Shown piece by piece: positions 14,242 to 23,859 of a stretch of DNA of 52,396 bases. Numbering within the stretch: position 1 is the first letter of the stretch; every line of letters begins with the position of its first letter. The translations under genes were made by a program, and so were the position numbers. Under the pieces are notes generated by a model that saw only the letters and a program-made list of their open reading frames with translations, was not told where the DNA came from and searched no databases. The DNA is from Blautia caecimuris (GTDB lineage Bacteria; Bacillota; Clostridia; Lachnospirales; Lachnospiraceae), in the NCBI RefSeq assembly GCF_024622975.1, contig NZ_JANJZT010000027.1, positions 1-52,396 of the forward strand, read 5' to 3'.

Positions 14242-14706
14242 ATGGCGTATGTACCAGTACCAAAAGACCTTACCAAGGTCAAAACAAAAGTAGCGTTAAA
14301 TCTGACAAAGCGGCAGCTGATTTTCTTTTCACTTGCCGCAGTTGTGGGAATTCCGTTTTATCTGTTCATGAGAAAACCAATCGGTTCCAGTATCGCAGCC
14401 ATCCTGATGGTAACGATCATGCTTCCGTTTTTCTTCATGGCAATGTATGAAAAGGATGGACTTCCCTTTGAAAAAGTGGTGGCAAATATCATTCGACAGA
14501 AGTTTATCTGTCCGGCAGTAAGACCATATAAGACAGAAAATTTTTATCAGGAGATTGCCACCCTTGTAAAAAAGGAGGGTGTGCCGGATGGCAAAAAAGA
14601 CAAAGCAGGAGGCTCAGCAGGAGCGTCTGTCCCTGGCGGAAAAAAGAAACCGTCAGGAAAGAAGAAACAAAAAAAGCAGAAAAGAAAGAGAACAGGAAAA
14701 GCGTAA
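14242..14706 (+). CDS. prgI: PrgI-family (VirB3-like) conjugation protein with basic tail
   Basis: This 154-residue protein starts MAYVPVPKDLTKVKTKVALN and has two adjacent hydrophobic spans (QLIFFSLAAVVGIPFYLFM and SSIAAILMVTIMLPFFFMA), the layout of PrgI/VirB3 proteins that work beside the VirB4 ATPase. The ATG at 14242 follows AAGGGAG; the upstream ATG at 14161 lies inside the previous gene. Residues after about 115 are a glycine- and lysine-rich tail (GGKKKPSGKKKQKKQKRKR) that is encoded entirely in the 119 bases overlapping the start of the VirB4 gene. Confidence 0.85.
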   Translation: MAYVPVPKDLTKVKTKVALNLTKRQLIFFSLAAVVGIPFYLFMRKPIGSSIAAILMVTIMLPFFFMAMYEKDGLPFEKVVANIIRQKFICPAVRPYKTENFYQEIATLVKKEGVPDGKKDKAGGSAGASVPGGKKKPSGKKKQKKQKRKRTGKA

Positions 14707-17044
14707 GAAGAAACAGGAACGGGATCGCAGGAAACAGAAAAATATTCCTACAACTGCACAGCAGAGTATTCCGTATATTCGGATGCTGCAGGATGGTATC
14801 TGCCAGGTGACAAAGACCTTTTTCTCTAAGACAATTCAGTTTTATGACATCAATTATCAGCTTGCTTTAAACGAGGATAAGACCACGATATTTGAAAATT
14901 ACTGTGATTTTTTAAATTACTTTGATTCTTCCATCAGTGTGCAGCTGTCCTTTATCAATCAGCAGGTGGATGTGGCAGAATTCGAGAAAAGTATTGATAT
15001 TCCAGATCAGAACGATGACTTCAATGCCATTCGTGAAGAGTACCGTACTATGCTGAAAAATCAGCTTTCCAAAGGAAATAATGGTCTGGTAAAGACAAAG
15101 TATATCACTTTTGGAATCGAAGCAGAAAGCCTGAAAGTGGCAAGACCAAGGCTTGAAAGAATCGAAACAGATATCTTAAATAACTTTAAGGTTCTGGGAG
15201 CACAGGCACATTCTTTGAATGGTCTGGAAAGGCTGGAGATTCTGTATCATGTGTTCAACCAGGATCGGATTGAACCATTTAAGTTCCAGTATAAGATGCT
15301 TCCGGAAACCGGATTAAAGACCAAAGATTTTATTGCACCGACTTCCTTTAACTTTTCCAAGAATCAGACATTTTTGATGGGAAGAACGATGGGAAGCGTG
15401 AGTTATCTGCAGATTCTTGCACCGGAGCTGACAGACCGGATGCTTGCAGATTTCCTGGATGTGGATGACAGCATCAATGTCAACATTCATATCCAGTCCA
15501 TTGATCAGAGTTCAGCAATCAAAATGATCAAGAGCAAGATTTCAGATCTGGATAAGATGAAGATTGAAGAGCAGAAACGGGCGGTACGTTCCGGTTATGA
15601 TATGGACGTGCTTCCGTCAGACCTTGTGACTTATGGAGAAGAGGCGAAGAACCTGTTGGAAGATCTGCAGTCCAGAAATGAGAGAATGTTCCTTGTGACG
15701 GTTCTGGTAATGAATACCGCTAAGAAGCGCCAGAAGCTGGATAACAATATTTTCCAGGTGCAGGGAATCGCACAGAAATATAACTGTTCTTTAAAACAGT
15801 TGGATTATCAGCAGGAGGCAGCACTTATGTCCTGTATTCCGCTTGGAGTCAATCGAATTGAAATTCAGAGAGGGCTTACCACATCATCAACAGCAATCTT
15901 TGTGCCATTTACGACACAGGAACTGTTTCAGGAAGGGGAAGCTCTTTATTATGGATTGAATGCATTATCCAATAACATGATCATGGTTGACCGGAAGCGT
16001 CTGAAGAACCCGAATGGACTGATTCTCGGCACACCAGGTTCCGGCAAGTCCTTCTCAGCAAAGAGAGAGATTACAAACTGCTTCCTGATTACGGAAGACG
16101 ATATCATTGTCTGTGATCCAGAAGCTGAATATTCAGCACTTGTGCAAGCACTGCATGGGCAGGTGGTACGTGTTTCTCCGGTATCTGACCAGTATATCAA
16201 TCCAATGGATCTGAACCTGAACTATTCCGAGGAAGATAATCCACTGTCACTGAAAGCAGATTTTATTCTGTCTTTGTGTGAGCTGATTGTTGGAGGAAAG
16301 AATGGACTGGAACCGGTAGAAAAGACCATCATTGACCGCTGTGTGCGGTTGGTATATCAGGAATATCTTGCCGATCCCGTACCGGAGAAGATGCCAATCC
16401 TGGAGGACTTATACAATCTTCTGAGAAAGCAGGAAGAGCCAGAAGCACAGCGACTGGCCACTTCATTGGAAATCTATGTTACAGGTTCTTTGAATGTATT
16501 TAATCATCAGACAAACGTGGATATCAATAACCGCATTGTCTGCTTTGATATCAAGGAACTTGGTAAACAGTTGAAAAAGATTGGGATGCTTGTAATCCAG
16601 GATCAGGTCTGGAACAGGGTAACAATGAACCGTTCTGCCCATAAGTCCACCAGATACTATGTGGATGAGTTCCATCTTCTTTTGAAGGAAGAACAGACCG
16701 CAGCCTATAGTGTGGAGATCTGGAAGAGATTTCGTAAATGGGGTGGTATACCGACTGGAATCACCCAGAATATCAAGGATTTGCTGTCTTCCAGAGAAAT
16801 CGAGAATATATTTGAAAATTCAGATTTTATTTATATGCTGAACCAGGCTTCCGGAGACAGGCAGATTCTTGCCAAACAGCTGAATATTTCACCAACCCAG
16901 CTGTCCTATGTAACCAACAGTAATGAGGGGGAAGGACTTCTGTTTTATGGCAATGTCATTATCCCATTTGTAGACAGATTCCCGAAGAATTCCCTCTATA
17001 AAATCATGACAACCCGCTTGGAGGAGACTTCCGAAGCAGGTTAA
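14588..17044 (+). CDS. virB4: VirB4-like conjugation ATPase
   Basis: This 818-residue ATPase has a very basic N-terminal segment (residues 1-55, KRNRQERRNKKSRKEREQEK), then the TraC/VirB4 N-domain, Walker A LGTPGSGKS near residue 482 and Walker B RYYVDEFHLLL near residue 690. It powers pilus assembly and substrate transfer at the inner face of the membrane. The ATG at 14588 has AAAGGAGGG directly upstream. It overlaps the PrgI gene by 119 bases, which suggests translational coupling. Family membership is clear from the motifs and the flanking genes. Confidence 0.92.
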   Translation: MAKKTKQEAQQERLSLAEKRNRQERRNKKSRKEREQEKRKKKQERDRRKQKNIPTTAQQSIPYIRMLQDGICQVTKTFFSKTIQFYDINYQLALNEDKTTIFENYCDFLNYFDSSISVQLSFINQQVDVAEFEKSIDIPDQNDDFNAIREEYRTMLKNQLSKGNNGLVKTKYITFGIEAESLKVARPRLERIETDILNNFKVLGAQAHSLNGLERLEILYHVFNQDRIEPFKFQYKMLPETGLKTKDFIAPTSFNFSKNQTFLMGRTMGSVSYLQILAPELTDRMLADFLDVDDSINVNIHIQSIDQSSAIKMIKSKISDLDKMKIEEQKRAVRSGYDMDVLPSDLVTYGEEAKNLLEDLQSRNERMFLVTVLVMNTAKKRQKLDNNIFQVQGIAQKYNCSLKQLDYQQEAALMSCIPLGVNRIEIQRGLTTSSTAIFVPFTTQELFQEGEALYYGLNALSNNMIMVDRKRLKNPNGLILGTPGSGKSFSAKREITNCFLITEDDIIVCDPEAEYSALVQALHGQVVRVSPVSDQYINPMDLNLNYSEEDNPLSLKADFILSLCELIVGGKNGLEPVEKTIIDRCVRLVYQEYLADPVPEKMPILEDLYNLLRKQEEPEAQRLATSLEIYVTGSLNVFNHQTNVDINNRIVCFDIKELGKQLKKIGMLVIQDQVWNRVTMNRSAHKSTRYYVDEFHLLLKEEQTAAYSVEIWKRFRKWGGIPTGITQNIKDLLSSREIENIFENSDFIYMLNQASGDRQILAKQLNISPTQLSYVTNSNEGEGLLFYGNVIIPFVDRFPKNSLYKIMTTRLEETSEAG

Positions 17045-17060
17045 ATCAAAGGAGAAAACA

Positions 17061-17171
17061 ATGTTACGAGCAATTTCATATGTATTAACTTTTAGTGGCG
17101 GTGCTGTTTTTGGCATCGCTTTTCTCTGTTTATTACAGGCAGGGAAAGGGTATCCGAAGAAGGAGGAATAA
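17061..17171 (+). CDS. DUF3789-family 36-residue membrane peptide
   Basis: A short gene with ATG at 17061 after AAAGGAG encodes MLRAISYVLTFSGGAVFGIA, then FLCLLQAGKGYPKKEE and TAA. One hydrophobic span is followed by a charged tail. It matches the DUF3789 peptides that stand between VirB4 and the cell-wall hydrolase in Tn1549-like operons. The next gene starts three bases after its stop. Its role is unknown; a small accessory membrane subunit of the channel is a reasonable guess. Confidence 0.8.
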   Translation: MLRAISYVLTFSGGAVFGIAFLCLLQAGKGYPKKEE

Positions 17172-17174
17172 GTA

Positions 17175-19991
17175 GTGGCAGAGCAGAGAATGAAAGTCAG
17201 GGATAAGAAAGTCCAGAAAATGACCAAGGATGGTCTGGTGGAAGAAAACCTGACGGATAAATCTTCTGTTCGTGTCAGTAACCGTGCCAGTGATGTGCAG
17301 ATGGGGAGGAAACAGGGGGAAATAGAAGAAAACCTTGTGGATAAGTCTCCCCGCCAGTCTGAACGGAGTGGGAAAAATATTCGCCCCTCTGTGCAAAAAT
17401 CCAGAGATGCACCGGAACTGATACGGGCAGAGAAGCAAAGTGAGGATCTTGGACAGAGTAGAAAACAGCAAAATAGAAAAAGAATCCGTGCTGAAACCGG
17501 AAAAGGTTCCAGACTTGCAGAAAAATCCGAAGCCGGACAGTCAGGGAGACTGAAAGAAAAACGTGCGGATCTATCAGAAAACAGAGGAGACAGCCGGAGA
17601 AATCAGACCGGTGGCAGCAAAAAGCCGAAACAAAAACAGCGTTTGAAGTTTGCTTATGAGGAAACTGGTGCTTCTGTGAAAAATGATAAAGATATGGAGA
17701 AATTGAACCAGATGGATACGGATGGAGTCAATTTTCGCCATCAGAAACAAAAGGAAAAAGCCAGAAAGTTTTCTTATGAGGAAGCAAAAAAGAAGAAGGA
17801 AGCAAAGCAGCATTCCAAGAAAGCACAGGTTTATCAGGCAAATGATGGAGAAGCTCCTGGAAAGAAGAAATCCCGCTTGAAGTTTGGCGAAGGGGAATCT
17901 GTGAAAACAGGAAAAACTTCTGTTGTCAAGAAAGCAGGAAGTGCAACTTCCGCAGCATTGCACCGTGAGATCAGCAAAAATGAAGACGATAATGCGGCGG
18001 TAGAAGGTGTCCATAAGTTAGAAGAAAGCGGCGAAGGTGTTTACCGGCTGGAACAGAGAAGTGCCAGACGCAGGAAACAGAGGGCATCCAGAAAAAGAAG
18101 CAGACTAGAAAGACAGGAAGAGAAACAGACACAGGCGGCAGCCCATCAGGAGCAGAAGAAACTGAAAAAACAGATTCAGAAGCAACAGATCAAACGGGAT
18201 TATGCCAAAGCGAAGCGAAGTGAACAGACAGTAGGGACAGCTGCAAAAGGTACGATTGATTATATCAAGAAGATTGGCGGCAAAGTCACCAACTTCTTTA
18301 AAGAAAACCGGAAGGTGTATATCAGTGTAGCAGTTCTGATCGGATTGATGTTTCTGATCATAACGAATGTCACGTCATGCTCTTCAGTGTTTTTGCAAAA
18401 TGTGATCACTTACACCGGAACCAGTTATCTGTCATCGGATCAGGCAATCCGGGAAGCGGAACTGTATTACACACAGCTGGAAGCTAATCTGCAGGAGCGG
18501 ATCAACAATATGGAATCTGAAGAACCGGGACATGAGGAATACCGATATAACATCGGACCTATTGAGCATGATCCGTTTATCCTGATTAGTTATCTGTCTG
18601 CAAAGTACGAAGAATTTACTTTTGAACAGGTCAAGCCGGAGCTGGATGCCTTGTTTGCAGAGCAATATCATCTAACTACTGAGGCAGTCAATGAGACTGT
18701 AACGGAGACAGCAACAGTAAGAGTTGGAGAATCTTTGGGACAGGTTGTGACCAGTGGATATTGTAACTGTCCAATCTGTTGTGGTATTTGGAGCGGAGGA
18801 CCGACTGCCAGTGGAGCATATCCAACTGCCAATCATACCTTAGCGGTAGATGCTTCCAATCCGTTTGTTCCAATGGGAACAAAGGTAGTTATGAATGGTG
18901 TTGAATATACCGTAGAAGATACCGGAGCTTTCGCAAGATACGGTGTACAATTTGATGTCTATTATGACAGTCATGCGGCAGCATCTGCACATGGACATCA
19001 GACCTGGGAATGTTATCTTGCGGATGATAACGGAAGCAATGAAGTCGAAGTGACCAGAACCAGAGATGTGGACACGCTGAATGTAACATTGACCAGTGGA
19101 AACCTGATGTCAATCTGTCAGGACAGGTTGGGATTCTTCCAGAAAGAACTGTTCAGTGCTTATAACGATACGAAGGGTAATTTACAGATGTTTGCGACAC
19201 CAGTTGATTTTAACTGGTATTCCAGTGTGACCAGCTATTATGGATATCGGATTCATCCAATTTCAGGAGCAAATCAGTTACACAATGGTATGGATATCGG
19301 AGCACCGGAAGGGACAAAAGTAATGGCAGGGCTGACCGGAACAGTTACAACTTCTGCTTATAACGACAGCTATGGCAATTATGTTGTAATCAAGGACAGT
19401 AAAGGCTACGAACTGCGGTATGCACATTTAAGCAGCCGGAGCGTATCTGCAGGTGTATCCGTCACGAAAGGTGATGAGATAGGTCTTGTAGGAAATACCG
19501 GAAATTCTACAGGAAGCCATCTTCATATTGAGCTTCTGAAAAATGGAGAGCGTTTAAACCCAATCTTTTATCTGGAAACAGGAGAAGGGGCAGGCTTTGG
19601 CGGTAATGAATATACCAGCGAAGCAGCGCAACGTTTACTGGAAGAGGCTGCAAAATATCTTGGAACACCGTATGTGTGGGGCGGATACTCTCCTAGCGGA
19701 TTTGACTGTTCCGGATTTGTAAGTTACTGCCTGACACATTCGGGTGTAAGGAATACAGGAAGATTAACGGCACAGGGATTGTATGACATTTGCACGCCGG
19801 TATCCCAGTCAGATGCACAGCCAGGAGATCTGATCTTCTTTACCGGAACCTACGATGCAGGAGAACCAGTAACGCATATTGGAATCTATGTGGGCAATGG
19901 TCAGATGATCCATTGTGGGCATCCGGTTCAGTACACGTCCATCAACTCTCCATACTGGCAGAGCCATTTCTATGGATTCGGGCGATGGTAA
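17175..19991 (+). CDS. Bifunctional M23 and NlpC/P60 cell-wall hydrolase (CD1108 family)
   Basis: This 938-residue protein opens peptidoglycan for the conjugation channel. Residues 1-370 are a highly charged cytoplasmic region with recurring segments such as RLKFAYEE, RKFSYEE and RLKFGEGE. A membrane span follows at about 381-400 (VYISVAVLIGLMFLIIT). Outside lie a cysteine-rich 3D-type domain (GYCNCPICCG near 528), an M23 endopeptidase (HNGMD near 702 and HLHIE near 782) and a C-terminal NlpC/P60 domain with catalytic Cys in FDCSGFV near 843 and His in THIGIYVG near 899. GTG at 17175 is the start, with AGGAGG seven bases upstream. All catalytic residues are present. Confidence 0.9.
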   Translation: MAEQRMKVRDKKVQKMTKDGLVEENLTDKSSVRVSNRASDVQMGRKQGEIEENLVDKSPRQSERSGKNIRPSVQKSRDAPELIRAEKQSEDLGQSRKQQNRKRIRAETGKGSRLAEKSEAGQSGRLKEKRADLSENRGDSRRNQTGGSKKPKQKQRLKFAYEETGASVKNDKDMEKLNQMDTDGVNFRHQKQKEKARKFSYEEAKKKKEAKQHSKKAQVYQANDGEAPGKKKSRLKFGEGESVKTGKTSVVKKAGSATSAALHREISKNEDDNAAVEGVHKLEESGEGVYRLEQRSARRRKQRASRKRSRLERQEEKQTQAAAHQEQKKLKKQIQKQQIKRDYAKAKRSEQTVGTAAKGTIDYIKKIGGKVTNFFKENRKVYISVAVLIGLMFLIITNVTSCSSVFLQNVITYTGTSYLSSDQAIREAELYYTQLEANLQERINNMESEEPGHEEYRYNIGPIEHDPFILISYLSAKYEEFTFEQVKPELDALFAEQYHLTTEAVNETVTETATVRVGESLGQVVTSGYCNCPICCGIWSGGPTASGAYPTANHTLAVDASNPFVPMGTKVVMNGVEYTVEDTGAFARYGVQFDVYYDSHAAASAHGHQTWECYLADDNGSNEVEVTRTRDVDTLNVTLTSGNLMSICQDRLGFFQKELFSAYNDTKGNLQMFATPVDFNWYSSVTSYYGYRIHPISGANQLHNGMDIGAPEGTKVMAGLTGTVTTSAYNDSYGNYVVIKDSKGYELRYAHLSSRSVSAGVSVTKGDEIGLVGNTGNSTGSHLHIELLKNGERLNPIFYLETGEGAGFGGNEYTSEAAQRLLEEAAKYLGTPYVWGGYSPSGFDCSGFVSYCLTHSGVRNTGRLTAQGLYDICTPVSQSDAQPGDLIFFTGTYDAGEPVTHIGIYVGNGQMIHCGHPVQYTSINSPYWQSHFYGFGRW

Positions 19992-20031
19992 GGAAAAGGG
20001 CGGTATAACAGCCGCCCGGAAAGGAGAAGAG

Positions 20032-20334
20032 ATGAAAAATCTTGAAAAAGCAACGGCAGATTATGAGAAAGCCAAGGAAAAAATGGAAGCATCCAAAGCC
20101 AGATATGAAGCAGATTTAAAGCGGTTCAAGGCTGCGGAGATTGCAAAAACAGAAGCGGAAAATCTGGAAATTGTAAGAATTATCCGCGCAATGGATATGA
20201 GTATTCCGGAATTGGAAGCTTTTAAAAAGAAAATGAAAAATGGGTTGCCCGGCAGGGTAGAAATACAGAAGGAGGAAATAAAAGCCGATGATGAATCTGG
20301 AAAAAATGAAACAGAAGAAGAGAACAACTACTAA
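20032..20334 (+). CDS. DUF4315-family coiled-coil protein
   Basis: This 100-residue protein is strongly helical and charged, starting MKNLEKATADYEKAKEKMEA. A heptad-like pattern through about residue 45 indicates a coiled coil, and the C-terminus is acidic (DDESGKNETEEENNY). It matches the DUF4315 proteins of Tn1549-like elements. The ATG at 20032 follows AAGGAGAAGAG. It overlaps the next gene by 47 bases. Its function is not known; its position suggests a role in the transfer apparatus. Confidence 0.8.
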   Translation: MKNLEKATADYEKAKEKMEASKARYEADLKRFKAAEIAKTEAENLEIVRIIRAMDMSIPELEAFKKKMKNGLPGRVEIQKEEIKADDESGKNETEEENNY

Positions 20335-21718
20335 AAGCAGGGTGAAAAAGAGTCTGCTTGCAGCAACGACATTTCTTTGCCTGACAACACCTTTGCTCCA
20401 GACACAGACTGCTTATGCAGCTGAGAATACCACACCTGCAATCACGATTGAGAAACCGGATGGCTGGAAACAGGGCGAAACAAGCATTGCTGTTACGGTA
20501 GATGCCAGTCATATGCCGGAAGGTTTCTCAATAGCAAAGATTGAAGCAAAAGCAGGAAAAGATGGAAGCTGGCAGGATGTAACTGGAAGCGGAAGTATCA
20601 CGATCACAGGAAATCAGATAGTGTACGTGCGTGTGACAGATGGTGATGGAAAGGTGTATGAGCAGAATCGTTCTATTAAGTGTTATGATACGGAAAAGCC
20701 GACACTCTCTGCTTCCCTGACAGATGGCATACTGACGATTCAGGGAAATGATACCGTTTCCGGTATTGCTTCTGTGACAGTTAATGGCACCACTTATACA
20801 GATCTGAAGGATGGAATGCTGAGAGTGCAACTGACACAGAAAGATTTTACAACAAAACAGATTGAAATCACGGTAACGGATGGTGCCGGAAATACTTCTG
20901 AGAAGTATGTACTGCAGAATCCTTATTATGAATGGGCAAAGAAGCAGGCAGAGAAACAGAAAACCTCCAGTGACAGTAATGGCGCAATGGCAACTACGAC
21001 CAGTGCAGATGCAACTGGGACTGAGAAAACAACGACTTCTCCGCTTCCGCAGGATGCACAAGCTTCTGAGCCGACAGATGCAAAAGGAACTGTGGATGAT
21101 CGGACAGTGACAGGTATTGAGGAGCAGCTTAATAAAGAAGGAGAGACAGCAGATTCTGTTACCAAAACAGCTACGGAAGGCACAAAAGAGTTTTATACCA
21201 TTTCAACTAAGAGTGGTAAGATTTTCTATCTGATTATTGACAATTCAAAATCTCAGGATAATGTGTATTTCCTTACCGAAGTCAGCGAGAAAGATCTGAT
21301 GAACTTCACACTTTCTGATTCGGTGACACTTCCGGAAGTAGATACTGTTTATGCAGAACCAGAGAAACAGGCTGAAGAAGAAAAGCCGGAAACGACAGGG
21401 TCAGCTGAGAAAGATAAGGTAGAGGATGACATTCAGATGCCAGAAGATAAAAGTCCAATTGGAACGTATCTTCTGATTGCACTGGTTGCAGTAGGAGCTG
21501 TGGCAGGAGGATATTACTTCAAAGTCTATAAACCAAAGCATGAATATGATGACGAGGATGAGATGGAAGAGGATGAAGATGAATCCGAAGATTCAGAGTC
21601 AGAAAAACGGGAAGTAGACGATGCAGATGAGCAGGAAGAAAGTACAGAACCGGAAATCTTGCGAGATGAAGATTTCAATGATGATGTACTGGAAGATGAA
21701 GAAGAGGAGCATGAGTAA
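20288..21718 (+). CDS. DUF4366-family surface protein (CD1107 family)
   Basis: This 476-residue protein has a signal peptide (KKSLLAATTFLCLTTPLLQT, cleavage near AYAAE at residue 40), Ig-like beta domains (residues 45-210 with ITVTDGAGNTSEKYVL), a threonine/serine-rich linker, a conserved KSGKIFYLIIDNSKSQDNVY segment near 308-327, a membrane span near 390-412 (SPIGTYLLIALVAVGAVAGG) and a very acidic cytoplasmic tail. This order is that of the CD1107/DUF4366 proteins of Tn1549-like elements, probably a cell-envelope partner of the channel. MM at 20288 and 20291 are alternative starts inside the previous gene. Confidence 0.85.
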   Translation: MMNLEKMKQKKRTTTKSRVKKSLLAATTFLCLTTPLLQTQTAYAAENTTPAITIEKPDGWKQGETSIAVTVDASHMPEGFSIAKIEAKAGKDGSWQDVTGSGSITITGNQIVYVRVTDGDGKVYEQNRSIKCYDTEKPTLSASLTDGILTIQGNDTVSGIASVTVNGTTYTDLKDGMLRVQLTQKDFTTKQIEITVTDGAGNTSEKYVLQNPYYEWAKKQAEKQKTSSDSNGAMATTTSADATGTEKTTTSPLPQDAQASEPTDAKGTVDDRTVTGIEEQLNKEGETADSVTKTATEGTKEFYTISTKSGKIFYLIIDNSKSQDNVYFLTEVSEKDLMNFTLSDSVTLPEVDTVYAEPEKQAEEEKPETTGSAEKDKVEDDIQMPEDKSPIGTYLLIALVAVGAVAGGYYFKVYKPKHEYDDEDEMEEDEDESEDSESEKREVDDADEQEESTEPEILRDEDFNDDVLEDEEEEHE

Positions 21719-23791
21719 ATGAAATTAGTGATTGCGGAAAAACCATCGGTTGCGATGGCACTGGCTTCCGTGATTGGAGCCAGAACAAGAAAAGATGGTT
21801 ACGTGGAGGGAAACGGTTATATCGTTTCCTGGTGCGTAGGACATCTGGTTGGATTATGTGATGCATCGGAATACGATGAAAAATATAAAAAATGGAAATA
21901 TGAAGATCTGCCGATTGTGCCGAAACGTTGGAAACACAAGGTTTTGGAGGGCACAAAGAAGCAGTTCGGAATCTTGAAAAAACTGATGAGAGATTCCAAA
22001 GTAGATGAAGTGATCTGTGCTACTGATGCAGGACGTGAAGGAGAGTTAATCTTCCGTCTGGTGTATGAGCAGGCAGGATGCAAAAAGCCGATGAAGCGGC
22101 TCTGGATCTCTTCCATGGAAGAACAGGCAATTAAAGATGGATTTGCGTCATTAAAAGACGGTTCGTGTTATGACAGTCTCTATCAGTCAGCACTTTGCAG
22201 GGCAAAGGCAGACTGGCTGGTGGGAATCAATGCGAGCCGTCTTTTTTCCGTTCTGTATAACCAGAATCTGAAAGTTGGAAGAGTACAGACACCAACACTT
22301 GCCATGATCGTGGATCGAAATCAGAAGATCAAGGAATTTACCAAAGAAAAATATTATATGGTTCATATCAAGTTTGACGAGATGGATGCAGTCACAGAGC
22401 ATTTTCAGAAAAAAGAGGATGCAGATAGAGTGGCTGCGGACTGTATGGAGCGTATGTGCGAAGTGGAAAAGGATGATGTGAAAGAAAAAACGGTTCGTCC
22501 TCCGAAGCTCTATGATTTGACCACTCTGCAGAGGGAAGCAAACAGAATGTTTGGTTATACCGCACAGCAGACATTGGATGCCATGCAGGAGATGTATGAG
22601 CAGAAGCTGGTCACTTATCCGAGAACAGACAGCCAGTATCTGACAGATGAGATGGGAGAAAGCACTGAAACACTGATTCAGATGTTACTTGGGAAAATGC
22701 CTTATGCTGAAGGTCTGGAATATCAACCAGACGTGAGTAAGGTATTAAATTCAAAGAAAGTATCCGATCACCATGCGATTATCCCAACCATGGAAATAGC
22801 CAAAGCAGATAATGGTGAACTGAAAGAACGAAACCGCAAGATTTTGTATCTGATCAGTGCCAGGGTACTGACAGCAACTGCAGATCCTTATATTTATGAG
22901 AGCCATAAATGCCAGATTACCTGTAATTATCATACGTTTTATTTCACAGCAAAGAAAACAAAGCAGGAAGGATTCAAGGCAATCGAAAATAAATTAAAAC
23001 AGTTCTTTGGAGTAAAGATTGAGAAAGAAGAGCCGGAGCTGGATATCTGGGCAGGTAAGCATTATGGTCCCTGTGATTCTTTTGTATCGGAGCATTTTAC
23101 ACAGCCACCGAAACAGTACACAGAAGATACCCTGCTTTCTGCAATGGAACGTGCAGGGAATGAAGAGCTGACCGAAGATACGGAAAAGAAAGGACTTGGT
23201 ACTCCGGCAACAAGGGCAGCAATCATTGAAAAACTGATTCAGTCTGGTTTTGTGAAAAGAGAAAAGAAAAATCTGGTGCCGACAGATGATGGCAATGTAC
23301 TGATTACGGTTCTGCCGGACGAGATTAAATCTCCGAAGATGACCGCAGAGTGGGAAATGGCATTGAATCACATTGCCCAGAATACAGAGACAGCAGATGA
23401 ATTCCTAAATGGGATTACAGAACTGATGCAGGAACTGGTTGCCAGGTATCAGGGTATTTCAGAAGAGAAGAAAAATCAGTTTCAGGGAAAGGCAAAAGGA
23501 GAAGTCATTGGCAAATGTCCCCGCTGTGGAGCAGATGTCCGGGAAGGAAAAGTAAACTTTTACTGTTCTGACCGGAACTGTGCTTTTACCTTGTGGAAGA
23601 ATGATAAATTCCTTGCAAGCCAGGGGAAAAGGATGAATAAGGCGACAGCAAAGAAATTTCTGTCTAGAGGAAAAATCCATTATAAGGATCTGGTATCCAG
23701 AAAAACAGGGAGACAGTATGAAGCAACTGTGGAGATGGTTGATCCCGGAGAGGGAAATGTACAGTTCAATCTGATTTTCCCACAACGATAA
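21719..23791 (+). CDS. topB: DNA topoisomerase III
   Basis: This 690-residue type IA topoisomerase relaxes or decatenates DNA during element transfer. The TOPRIM domain begins MKLVIAEKPSVAMALASVIG with the metal-binding TDAGREGELIFR near residue 102, and the catalytic tyrosine is in LVTYPRTDSQY near residue 299. A C-terminal four-cysteine zinc ribbon is present (CPRCGADV and YCSDRNCAF near 600-622). The gene begins with ATG directly after the TAA of the DUF4366 gene, so the two are translationally coupled. Length and motifs are normal for plasmid- and ICE-type TopB. A terminator hairpin follows. Confidence 0.95.
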   Translation: MKLVIAEKPSVAMALASVIGARTRKDGYVEGNGYIVSWCVGHLVGLCDASEYDEKYKKWKYEDLPIVPKRWKHKVLEGTKKQFGILKKLMRDSKVDEVICATDAGREGELIFRLVYEQAGCKKPMKRLWISSMEEQAIKDGFASLKDGSCYDSLYQSALCRAKADWLVGINASRLFSVLYNQNLKVGRVQTPTLAMIVDRNQKIKEFTKEKYYMVHIKFDEMDAVTEHFQKKEDADRVAADCMERMCEVEKDDVKEKTVRPPKLYDLTTLQREANRMFGYTAQQTLDAMQEMYEQKLVTYPRTDSQYLTDEMGESTETLIQMLLGKMPYAEGLEYQPDVSKVLNSKKVSDHHAIIPTMEIAKADNGELKERNRKILYLISARVLTATADPYIYESHKCQITCNYHTFYFTAKKTKQEGFKAIENKLKQFFGVKIEKEEPELDIWAGKHYGPCDSFVSEHFTQPPKQYTEDTLLSAMERAGNEELTEDTEKKGLGTPATRAAIIEKLIQSGFVKREKKNLVPTDDGNVLITVLPDEIKSPKMTAEWEMALNHIAQNTETADEFLNGITELMQELVARYQGISEEKKNQFQGKAKGEVIGKCPRCGADVREGKVNFYCSDRNCAFTLWKNDKFLASQGKRMNKATAKKFLSRGKIHYKDLVSRKTGRQYEATVEMVDPGEGNVQFNLIFPQR

Positions 23792-23802
23792 GTAGTGTAT
23801 TG

Positions 23803-23828
23803 CAGGCAGTCTAAGGACTGTCTGTTTT
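23803..23828 (+). terminator. Intrinsic terminator after topB
   Basis: CAGGCAGTC and GACTGTCTG pair over nine bases with one wobble around TAAG, followed by TTTT. It separates topB from the adhesin gene, which has its own AAGAGAGGA site about 30 bases further on. Confidence 0.7.
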
Positions 23829-23859
23829 AATACAAATATATGAAAGAGAGGACCTTAGC

